A stretch of 64,000 bases of DNA from Pseudomonas sp. gcc21 (GTDB lineage Bacteria; Pseudomonadota; Gammaproteobacteria; Pseudomonadales; Pseudomonadaceae), in NCBI RefSeq assembly GCF_012844345.1, contig NZ_CP051625.1, positions 124,001 to 188,000 of the forward strand, written 5' to 3'. A program made the position numbers and the translations under genes. Position 1 is the first letter of the stretch, and each line of letters begins with the position of its first letter. Below are positions 58,401-64,000 of the stretch, one piece after another. The notes beneath the pieces are model-generated. The model was not told the origin of the DNA. It searched no databases and saw nothing but the letters and a program-made list of their open reading frames with translations.

Positions 58401-58506
58401 CGTGGTCGGCGGACTGGTCACAGCTACGATTCTTACCCTGTTGGTTATTCCCGCTCTTTATCAATGGTTCGCTGATAAACCAGCTGATATCGGCGAAACC
58501 CGTTGA
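55405..58506 (+). CDS. czcA: Heavy-metal RND efflux pump, CzcA-like
   Basis: A 1033-residue HME-family RND pump with two halves of six helices and large periplasmic loops. The helix-4 motif GMMVDGAVVVVEN (about residues 399–411) contains the proton-path acids; it lies between the CzcA form (VDGAVVIVEN) and the CusA form. The CusA copper-binding methionine is replaced in the loop GAHADPVNNAEIFVALKP, which points to divalent cations (Zn, Cd, Co) rather than Cu(I)/Ag(I). Third gene of czcCBA. Confidence 0.92.
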   Translation: MQSIIRFALDNRLLVVVLALATLVGGYFAYRTLPVDAYPDISPALVQVFVETEGLAPEEVEKYVTYPIESAMNGLPELDHVRSISNFGLSVVNIYFEDGTDIYFARQLVGERLQVARESIPTGFGEPVMGPITTGLGQILFYVLEDTSGQYSTTELREIQDWIVKFNLQTVKGVTEVLSIGGEVKQFHVNVDPNALLRYDVSLPEIKERIEANNANAGAQFIVKNDEEYIVRSVGLATDLESLRNIVVKTIDGTPVYLHQLGDLDIGGEIRRGLTTKDGNGEVVVGMVLKLIGSNTSNVIDAVKQELATINDNLPEGIEVQPYYDQATLVKAAVTTVINALLQGIILVALVLLAFMGGLRPSLVVALSIPFSVGFTFLAMKIFGISANLMSLGGLAIAIGMMVDGAVVVVENVDRMLREARPDESRLHIVMRACQSVARPILFAISIIIVVFLPLFTLQGVEGATFKPLAYTVAVAMFGSLIFALVIAPVAASLLMRSPKVREDKPRKDIISFLLKGYKPLVEAMVARRWIALALAVVVLAVGAAVAPRLGSEFVPRLNEGDLLIRATMAPSISLEKAKTTITVFERQLMEDFPEVTQVVSRIGRGEVGAHADPVNNAEIFVALKPQEEWVSADTLDGLYAAMSKRFEDFPGAKFNFTQPIAAAVDELLTGTKAELAAKLFGDDLDVLVEKAQEIEQVMGTVPGAQDVQRDQIGGTPQLRITLDRAAIARYGLNVSDIHDTLSVAVGGSEAGQVFEGIRRFDIYVRLKKGARNETEVIRQLILENASGQRIPLEELASIEEVVGPRQITRENNQRFITIQTNVRDRDIGSFVAEADAAIAEQVDLPPGYFLKWGGQFELQQQANKRLMIVVPITLALVFIMLYANFGSLRNALLIMLNIPLALVGGIVGLWLTGQSLSVPASIGFIALFGIALENGLVLVSYLNELVRDGVSVAEASVRAACARLRAVIMTAVTTALGLFPLLFASGAGSEVQRPLATVVVGGLVTATILTLLVIPALYQWFADKPADIGETR

Positions 58507-58520
58507 AAGGAGATAACTCC

Positions 58521-58862
58521 ATGCAAGAGATCAAAGCCTATATCAAGAACCACAAGCTCGAAGCAGTGACCCTGGCGTTGCACCGGGTGAGCGGTATCAG
58601 CGGTATGAGTGTCTCCGAGGTGCGTGGTTTTGGGCGGAGCAAGGCCCATACCAGCGCGGCCAACCCGATTGACGGCACGGCGGATTTCGTCAAGCACGTA
58701 AAAATCGAGGTGGTGTGTCATAACCAGTACGTGGACGAGGTGGTTCAGGTACTGAAAGACGTGGCCCATACCGGGCTACGGGGTGATGGGCGCATTTTCG
58801 TCAGCGATGTCAGACGGGCAATTCGGATCGAGGATGGTGTCGAGGATAGCACTGTCGTCTGA
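58521..58862 (+). CDS. PII-like protein of metal efflux operon
   Basis: A 113-residue GlnB/PII-superfamily protein: MQEIKAYIKNHKLEAVTLALHR start, VRGFGRSKAHTS T-loop, and the TGLRGDGRIFVSDVRRAIRI block. The T-loop lacks the tyrosine that is uridylylated in nitrogen-regulatory PII, so it is of the divergent (PII-NG) type found beside czc genes. It may bind nucleotide or metal and modulate CzcA. ATG 58521 follows AAAGGAG, 14 bp after czcA. Confidence 0.9.
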   Translation: MQEIKAYIKNHKLEAVTLALHRVSGISGMSVSEVRGFGRSKAHTSAANPIDGTADFVKHVKIEVVCHNQYVDEVVQVLKDVAHTGLRGDGRIFVSDVRRAIRIEDGVEDSTVV

Positions 58863-59094
58863 TAAACGAGCCGCGTTGATGAAGTTCGTGGCTTTTGGAG
58901 TAGCGCTCCCGGCTTCGTCGGGAGGCGCTTCTAACGTTGTTCGTTTTGCCCATGTTGTGTTCACTACTCAATCGAAACGATCGCAAGCACAAGGCAGTCG
59001 AAGGGGCTACGACATAACGTCGGGATCGCCACGGCAAAATGGCAGGGTGCATCACCCGATACAAACTGTGATTTCACTAGCGACAGGAGGCAAC

Positions 59095-59997
59095 GTGGGA
59101 CATCAACATCTACATAACGAACAGGCTGGTGATAAACGCGTTTGGTGGGCCGTAGCCGTCAATCTTATCCTAACCGTGGTGCAGATAGCGGGGGGAATAT
59201 TGTCAGGGAGCCTCTCACTGGTTGCCGATGCGATACACAACCTGAGCGACGCGATCTCGATGGCTATCGCCTATATCGCCAGAAGGATAGCTCGGCGTCC
59301 AGCCAACGAAGAGTGGACGTTCGGATATGTTCGAGCAGAGTTGATTGCAGCGCTTATAAACTACACCACCTTGATCGTGATCGGCCTGTACCTGGTTTAC
59401 GAAGCGATCTTTCGCTTTATCGAACCGCAGCCTGTTCAGGGGTGGACTGTTGTCATTGTCGCAGCTGTCGCTTTAATGGTTGACACGATAACGGCCATGC
59501 TGACCTATTCATTATCAAAGTCCAGTATTAATATTCGGGCGGCGTTTTTACACAACGTGTCAGATGCATTGGGGTCCGTTGGAGTCATCATCGCAGGTAC
59601 TTTGATTATTCTGTACGACTGGGTATTTATAGATCCTCTGATAACGCTAATGATAGCTGGGTATATATTGTGGCAAGCATTTACAGAAATAGGCGGCGCC
59701 ATACGCATACTCATGTCTGCCACACCAAAAGATATAGATCCCCAGGAGGTTATATCAAGGTCGTTGGCCGTTTCAGGGGTGTGTGGCGTTCATCACCTGC
59801 ACATCTGGCTCATAGATGAACACCGGACATCACTCGAGGCCCACGTTGTGATTGAGGACCAGCTGATGAGCCGAAGTGAGGACATCAAGAATGATCTCAA
59901 GAAAATGCTCAAAGATACCTTTTCCATTCATCATGTTACGTTAGATGTGGAATCTTCATCGGGAGAATGTGGCGACGCGAAAACGATTGGCCATTGA
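59095..59997 (+). CDS. czcD: Cation diffusion facilitator, CzcD-like
   Basis: A 300-residue six-helix CDF with the two HxxxD sites of zinc-type members (VADAIHNLSDAISM and FLHNVSDALGSVG) and a C-terminal cytoplasmic domain (GVHHLHIWLIDEHRTSLEAHVVIED). The start is GTG 59095 after ACAGGAGG; it gives a short His-rich N-terminus (MGHQHLHNE). It exports Zn/Cd/Co into the periplasm, where CzcCBA can take over. 232 bp after the PII-like gene. Confidence 0.92.
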   Translation: MGHQHLHNEQAGDKRVWWAVAVNLILTVVQIAGGILSGSLSLVADAIHNLSDAISMAIAYIARRIARRPANEEWTFGYVRAELIAALINYTTLIVIGLYLVYEAIFRFIEPQPVQGWTVVIVAAVALMVDTITAMLTYSLSKSSINIRAAFLHNVSDALGSVGVIIAGTLIILYDWVFIDPLITLMIAGYILWQAFTEIGGAIRILMSATPKDIDPQEVISRSLAVSGVCGVHHLHIWLIDEHRTSLEAHVVIEDQLMSRSEDIKNDLKKMLKDTFSIHHVTLDVESSSGECGDAKTIGH

Positions 59998-60005
59998 AAT
60001 GAAAT

Positions 60006-60020
60006 GCGCCCCTTGGGCGC
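60006..60020. terminator. Short bidirectional hairpin between czcD and porin
   Basis: GCGCCC/GGGCGC with a 3-base loop lies between convergent genes; the minus strand is followed by ATTTCATTTC. Weak terminator candidate. Confidence 0.5.
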
Positions 60021-60037
60021 CCATATCAAGTTTCAGA

Positions 60038-61366
60038 TCAGATAATATCAAGCGGGTATTCTATAATAATCCTGACTTCATCTAGATCCGATTCAAAAGC
60101 GGTTGCACGTGCAGTAGCCTGGCGCACCCTAAAAGACAGGCCATGGAGTTTTCCGGACTGCACTATGTACTTGGCTTCGATGTCTCTCTCCCAACGCTTC
60201 TGGTCAGTAAGCGGGTCCCCGTCCGCATCCCGTCTCATATAGACCGCGTTAGCATTTGAATAGTCGGCCTCGCTTCCTTTGGCATAACGGGTCATGAATG
60301 AAAGTCCCGGCACGCCATACTCAGTCATGTCCAGATCATAACGAAACATCCACGACTGCTCTTTTGGTGCGTTGAAATCATTATACTGAGATGCGTTATC
60401 GAGAAAGATTGCATCGGATTGCCGCAGATAATCGAAATCGTCATCTCCATGGTTGCGCTGGTGGGACACCGCGATGCTGTGGGCACCGGTCGCAATTCCG
60501 ACTCTAGCACTCCATATCTGGTTGCTAAACTCTCCGAGTAGCTTCTTGCCCTCGTCGCGGGCATCGTAATAATTTATGCCACCAAACAGCGAAATTCGTT
60601 CGGACATTGGCAGCTCACCGGAAATACCAACATACGTTTGATCCCAGGCGTCTTTAAGGCGGCTTGTATATAGGCTGAACCCTAATTCGGGATTGAGGAT
60701 ATAATCCCCTCCGAAATAAGCCACCCATGGAGAGTCGACCGCGCCTGCATAAAATGTTGCGAAATCATCATGCATACTGCTGCTGGTTGGCTGGCTCATG
60801 CCAGTGAGTCGACCGCCTTGTACGGTCAATCCTTCAACATGTGTGTTGGCCAGTGTAACGCCCCTGAAACTTTCAGGAAGTAGCCGTGAATCTCCGTAGT
60901 GGACAACAGGGTTAGCCGGAAAAACGTCACCTATCTTGATTACTGTGTCAAAGGCGCGCAGCTTAGCTACCGCCCCGATCTTTGTGTATTCGTCTTCGGC
61001 TTTGCCCTGGGAGTCGACAGGAAGTACGTCAAAGGTGCTGCGTCCGCCGTTTCGTCCGTCGCCAGTATCGAGTTTCAAACCCAACATCGCGAAAGCATCC
61101 AAACCAAAACCAACTGTCCCTTCGGTATAACCTGACTCGAAGTTAACCGTGATGCCGTGTGCCCATGCTTCAGAATATCCTGTCCCTTTCGGACTGAACT
61201 GACCATGACGGTCGTCTCGATTAAAATAGAAATTTCGGTTCAGTACCGATAGGTTGCTTCCATCTACGAAGCCAGATGCAATATGTTCTTGTGCTGATAC
61301 AGCTCCGGAGTGAGCGGCAAACAGTATTGACGAGGCAATCAACGTGCGACTGATGTTTTTATTCAT
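60038..61366 (-). CDS. OprD-family porin beside czc operon
   Basis: A 442-residue porin with a signal peptide ending SGAVSAQE, then FVDGSNLSVLNRNFYFNRDDR, the OprD N-terminal pattern, and KIGDVFPANPVVHYGDSRLLPESFRG. It is a diverged relative of the core porin at 8516–9793. In P. aeruginosa metal two-component systems repress OprD, so a porin next to czc genes may be co-regulated. A TTACAA-type palindrome lies about 82 bp upstream. Confidence 0.87.
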   Translation of the reverse strand: MNKNISRTLIASSILFAAHSGAVSAQEHIASGFVDGSNLSVLNRNFYFNRDDRHGQFSPKGTGYSEAWAHGITVNFESGYTEGTVGFGLDAFAMLGLKLDTGDGRNGGRSTFDVLPVDSQGKAEDEYTKIGAVAKLRAFDTVIKIGDVFPANPVVHYGDSRLLPESFRGVTLANTHVEGLTVQGGRLTGMSQPTSSSMHDDFATFYAGAVDSPWVAYFGGDYILNPELGFSLYTSRLKDAWDQTYVGISGELPMSERISLFGGINYYDARDEGKKLLGEFSNQIWSARVGIATGAHSIAVSHQRNHGDDDFDYLRQSDAIFLDNASQYNDFNAPKEQSWMFRYDLDMTEYGVPGLSFMTRYAKGSEADYSNANAVYMRRDADGDPLTDQKRWERDIEAKYIVQSGKLHGLSFRVRQATARATAFESDLDEVRIIIEYPLDII

Positions 61367-61447
61367 ATGATTTTCTTCTTTTAGGAGGCTTTTTGGAACG
61401 AACGTTTTATCGTATTCCTCTCAGAATTGCGGGTAGATTGCACCAGC

Positions 61448-61463
61448 ATTACAATTTTGTAAT
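61448..61463. promoter_or_regulatory. Palindrome upstream of porin gene
   Basis: ATTACA and TGTAAT flank ATTT in an AT-rich stretch, 82 bp before the porin start. It resembles the half-sites of CopR/CzcR-type operators, but the exact binder is unknown. Confidence 0.45.
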
Positions 61464-61887
61464 ATGACGAGGCGTGGTAGGACTCTTTAACCTGACTGTG
61501 ATGGTTATGGATGCGCGGAGTGGCCGATGTTGATTCGCGTTTGAGCAGACAAAAGCTGATGATCAGTCGCTACGCCCGCCGAGCCAACGGATGGAGTCTT
61601 GTCTGGATGAAGAGGTGTTTTCATTCACTCCGCTTTCGCTAGGATTCTTCACAACCCTGCCGTACCGCTCCAGCGTCTGCCGTGGTCCGAGAATATCACG
61701 CCGGATTTCCTGATTTTCGCCTTCTTGTTATATAACGGCCTCTGCATTTCTATCGCAGCGGATGATCTCACCCCGTTCACGGTTTTATTACTGTCGCCCA
61801 TGATTGCAGCGCTAGCGATGAGCTCGAGTTCGGCCCCGATCGCGTTCAAATGCGCTGCGCCTGCAGTGTGTACGGATTGACCGGCTC
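61464..61887. other. Unassigned stretch before second repeat copy
   Basis: About 420 bases. A minus-strand frame (61649–61849, extending upstream to about 61887) reads ...AIGAELELIASAAIMGDSN... and may be a gene fragment, but I recognise no family. The first 150 bases hold the porin promoter. Nothing else is supported. Confidence 0.35.
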
Positions 61888-61983
61888 TTTTCCCATACCG
61901 TTCTCTATGTCAACGTGCAGGACGATTTTGATAAACCTATATAAAACAATAATATATCGACTAAATAATCAATCCTATCTGCT

Positions 61984-62406
61984 TTAGCTACGTTGACAAC
62001 TGTCATCCGGATCGCTTCCTTCATTGATTCCCGCCAAGATCCCACAATCGGTTGCTTCGCGCTTATCCGAGCAACGCCCTCTCAATGCAACAAGCTGCCT
62101 CTCAAGTTCATGTAGCACAGTTATCTGCGATCGCACGTAACCAATGTGGTCATCGAGCATCGTGTTCACCGCTGCACAAGGCTGGTGAGGATCGGCCTGA
62201 TAGCTTTGGAGGTCATGAATCTCTGCCAGTGATAGGTTCAGGATTCGGCAGCGACGAATGAAAGCGAGCCGTTTGGCATGTCGCTCGGTATAGATACGAT
62301 AACCGTTGTCCTGTCGGCTTGGCGGGTCAAGCAGGCCCTGTCGTTCATAAAACCGAATCGTTTGGGTGGCGATACCTGCTGCCTCTGCTAACTGACCAAT
62401 ACGCAT
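61984..62406 (-). CDS. Cd/Pb-type MerR family regulator, copy 2
   Basis: A 140-residue regulator differing from the first copy in about 12 residues, including Asp-to-Ala in the recognition region (AEAAGIATQTIRFYERQGLL) and a new cysteine near the end (DDSCQRS). The three metal cysteines (HQPCAAVN, RGRCSDKREATDC) are kept. It is probably functional and may control both CDF copies. Confidence 0.9.
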   Translation of the reverse strand: MRIGQLAEAAGIATQTIRFYERQGLLDPPSRQDNGYRIYTERHAKRLAFIRRCRILNLSLAEIHDLQSYQADPHQPCAAVNTMLDDHIGYVRSQITVLHELERQLVALRGRCSDKREATDCGILAGINEGSDPDDSCQRS

Positions 62407-62444
62407 CGTGCTTACTCCAAATCTCAACCGGTAATCCAGCTCCC

Positions 62445-62476
62445 TTGACCTTATAGCCACTACATAGTTTTAACTA
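62445..62476 (+). promoter_or_regulatory. MerR-type operator/promoter, copy 2
   Basis: TTGACC and TAACTA again lie 20 bases apart. The dyad centre differs from copy 1 (TATAGCCACTACATAG), so the two promoters may have different strength. Confidence 0.78.
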
Positions 62477-62512
62477 TCACAATTCTATTTCTGATCCAAC
62501 TGGAGGCGTACT

Positions 62513-63400
62513 GTGGGAAAAGATCGTGGTGACTCATGTGGTTGTGAGGCGACGCCTGCAAATGGCCCCGATATGCTGGTGTCCGGCGATGCGTCAGTTA
62601 GCGTCTTTGCCGTGCCGAAGATGGACTGCCCATCGGAAGAACGAATGATCCGCTTGGCGCTGAATAGTTTTCATAATATTCGAGCGCTCTCCTTTGATTT
62701 GTCGAATCGACGGTTGACGGTCGTGCACGATGGGGAGGTCGAGCCCATAACGGCAAAACTGAGGACCCTGGGGTTGGGCGCATCTCTTCAGAAAACAAGC
62801 ACTGCCGACTCAGGGGCGGTCACTGCTGCCATATCCTCTGCAACCTCGGACACTCAAGAGTCTGGCACTCTGCGCTGGTTGCTCGGCATCAATGCGATCA
62901 TGTTCCTAGCCGAAATGACCGTAGGCTTGATCGCCCAGTCTGCTGGGCTGATTGCTGACTCGCTGGACATGTTTGCCGACGCAGCCGTCTATGGTCTTGC
63001 TCTCTATGCCGTAGGCCGCAGTTTGCGGTTGCAAACACGCGCCGCTCATGTTGCTGGCGTGCTCCAATTGGTCTTGGCCCTTGGCGTGTTGATGGAGGTG
63101 GGGCGCCGTTTCCTGTTTGGCAGTGAACCTGAGTCCCTGGTCATGATGATCGTTGGCTTCATTGCATTAATCGCTAACACCGTTTGCCTGTTGCTGATAT
63201 TCAAGCATCGTGAGGGCGGCGTGCATATGAAAGCCAGCTGGATATTTTCAGCCAATGACGTGCTGATCAATCTGGGCGTCATCACCGCAGGTGCATTGGT
63301 CGCCTGGACGGGCTCCAGCTATCCGGATCTGATTATTGGCACGATCGTGGGTCTTATCGTACTCAACGGTGCCCGGCGCATTCTGGCGCTCAAGGCGTGA
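62513..63400 (+). CDS. HMA-domain CDF cation efflux protein, copy 2
   Basis: A 295-residue protein, about 92% identical by eye to copy 1, GTG start. Differences cluster in the linker after the HMA domain and in one helix (LMEVGRRFLFGSEPESLVMMIVGF); the LIADSLDMFADAAVYG site and the HMA loop (KMDCPSEE) are kept. It is probably active, with the same role as copy 1. Confidence 0.87.
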   Translation: MGKDRGDSCGCEATPANGPDMLVSGDASVSVFAVPKMDCPSEERMIRLALNSFHNIRALSFDLSNRRLTVVHDGEVEPITAKLRTLGLGASLQKTSTADSGAVTAAISSATSDTQESGTLRWLLGINAIMFLAEMTVGLIAQSAGLIADSLDMFADAAVYGLALYAVGRSLRLQTRAAHVAGVLQLVLALGVLMEVGRRFLFGSEPESLVMMIVGFIALIANTVCLLLIFKHREGGVHMKASWIFSANDVLINLGVITAGALVAWTGSSYPDLIIGTIVGLIVLNGARRILALKA

Positions 63401-63569
63401 TGTTAGCTGCAAATAAAACGATTATCCGCTGAGTTGTCGCGGAAAACGGTACGAAGGTACTGCGTGGCAACGGCACTGCCGCGTTTGATAACACCGGGGC
63501 GATCAGCACAAGCGTGACGTTTACGGCGATCTTGCCTATAGCTGCAACCCTGTCGTCCAGCTTCCGAAA
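63401..63569. other. Spacer after second repeat copy
   Basis: About 170 bases with no supported gene between the CDF stop and the CopR-type box. Confidence 0.3.
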
Positions 63570-63607
63570 CTGACATAAAAGTAATTTTAGGCTCACTTTT
63601 CTGTCAG
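63570..63607 (+). promoter_or_regulatory. CopR-type box with inverted repeat
   Basis: CTGACA-N5-GTAAT at 63570–63585 matches, as I recall it, the CopR site described in P. aeruginosa. The same stretch is part of a 13-bp inverted repeat with one mismatch (63570–63582 with 63595–63607). It lies about 95 bp before the ATG at 63702. Confidence 0.65.
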
Positions 63608-63701
63608 CAAGGTCTGATAATCTAAGCTGTATCAACTTACCGGAGAATATGTAGAACGGGGATTTGTTACGTCTTCTTCGCATGCTACTAGCCATAAATC
63701 T

Positions 63702-64000
63702 ATGATCACGTGTCGGAACTTGTTTCTTGTTTTTGTCGTGCTGCTTGCGCTTCCCTTCACCGGGACGGCGCAAACCATGACGTCCGACACGCATCATGCC
63801 ATGAACCAGTCCAGCCTTGCTTTTACCACCGTCGCGTCCGAAATGGCCACCTCTGCACATGACTGTTGTGCACAAGACGCCGCCTCAGTCTGCGCAAACG
63901 GACAGGAATGCAAAACCAGTAGTCTGTTTCATCTCGCGCTCGGCAAGGTCACTGTGCCTGCGCTCAGCCCACGCCCCTCTGTCTCTCTTCCTGGCCAGGT
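63702..64000 (+). CDS. Exported Cys/His-containing protein, 3' end missing
   Basis: An open frame from ATG 63702 runs off the window (99 codons seen). Residues 1–24 are a signal peptide (FLVFVVLLALPFTGTAQT). The mature part holds histidines (SDTHHAMNQ) and cysteines (AHDCCAQDAASVCANGQECK). It resembles small secreted proteins found ahead of copper resistance genes, and a CopR-type box lies upstream. The ribosome-binding site is weak, so the start is not certain. Confidence 0.6.
   Translation, partial: MITCRNLFLVFVVLLALPFTGTAQTMTSDTHHAMNQSSLAFTTVASEMATSAHDCCAQDAASVCANGQECKTSSLFHLALGKVTVPALSPRPSVSLPGQ

Larger units (their letters stand above)
61888..63400. repeat. 1513-bp direct repeat, copy 2 (merR + CDF module)
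   Basis: Same length and order as 45487–46999, in the same orientation. The match starts at TTTTCCCAT and ends at the CDF stop codon; right-hand flanks differ at once. Confidence 0.95.

Noticed and set aside
61649-61849. 66-codon minus-strand frame before repeat copy 2, considered as a umuC C-terminal remnant
   Set aside because: The end KKAKIRKSGVIFSDH is faintly like the UmuC tail, but the rest does not fit, so no call is made.
63390-63875. 161-codon minus-strand frame at the window end
   Set aside because: Antisense to the exported Cys/His protein with its clear signal peptide, and crosses the CopR-type box.

Overview
The window is a chromosomal segment of a Pseudomonadaceae bacterium. 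The order hda–wrbA–arsC–proS–oprD–slyX–dps–aspS–yebC–ruvCAB–tol/pal–queC–tRNA-Lys, and later nadA–M48 protease–tusA-like–perM–bcp–gcvR–dapA–bamC–purC–tRNA-Ser, matches the order I know from Pseudomonas aeruginosa (PA0946 to PA1013 region). The proteins differ enough from P. aeruginosa that a more distant genus, such as Halopseudomonas, is possible; this is inference from synteny and sequence feel, with no database search.

Layout. 1–23.9 kb is conserved housekeeping sequence: a DUF2066 gene cut by the window edge, permease, Hda, quinone reductase, arsenate-reductase-like protein, TlpA thioredoxin, ProS, an OprD porin, cold-shock and Dps proteins, AspS, Holliday-junction resolution (RuvABC), the Tol-Pal envelope machine and QueC, closed by tRNA-Lys(TTT). 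24–30.5 kb is a stress cluster with a hemerythrin, three ferritin-like/diiron proteins, DUF2061, DUF2892, PA2169-type, DUF4142 and Yip1-like proteins. Several of its genes are preceded by sequences resembling AlgU/RpoE (sigma-22) promoters. 30.6–39.5 kb returns to the conserved core (nadA to purC and tRNA-Ser(CGA)).

39.5–64 kb is accessory sequence. It starts just after tRNA-Ser with an AP2-like small protein and an intact IS1182-family insertion sequence. Next come two 36-bp palindromes and a tyrosine recombinase whose next gene looks like a free-standing recombinase core-binding domain. A LexA box then drives only the first 32 codons of a umuD/rulA gene, cut off where a metal-resistance block begins. 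That block is bounded by two direct copies of a 1513-bp module (divergent CadR/PbrR-type MerR regulator plus an HMA-CDF cation transporter), offset by exactly 16,401 bp with no apparent indels. Between the copies lie another CDF transporter, a bile-acid/arsenite-type transporter, a ZIP transporter, a CusR-type operator with a small periplasmic protein, an AT-rich two-component system, a CzcCBA RND efflux operon with a divergent PII protein, a CzcD and an OprD-family porin. After the second copy, a match to the CopR box of P. aeruginosa precedes a secreted Cys/His-containing protein that runs off the window, suggesting that a copper operon begins there.

Working together, the metal genes suggest regulated export of divalent cations from cytoplasm to periplasm (CDFs) and from periplasm to outside (CzcCBA), with MerR sensors in the cytoplasm and a CusRS-like sensor in the periplasm.
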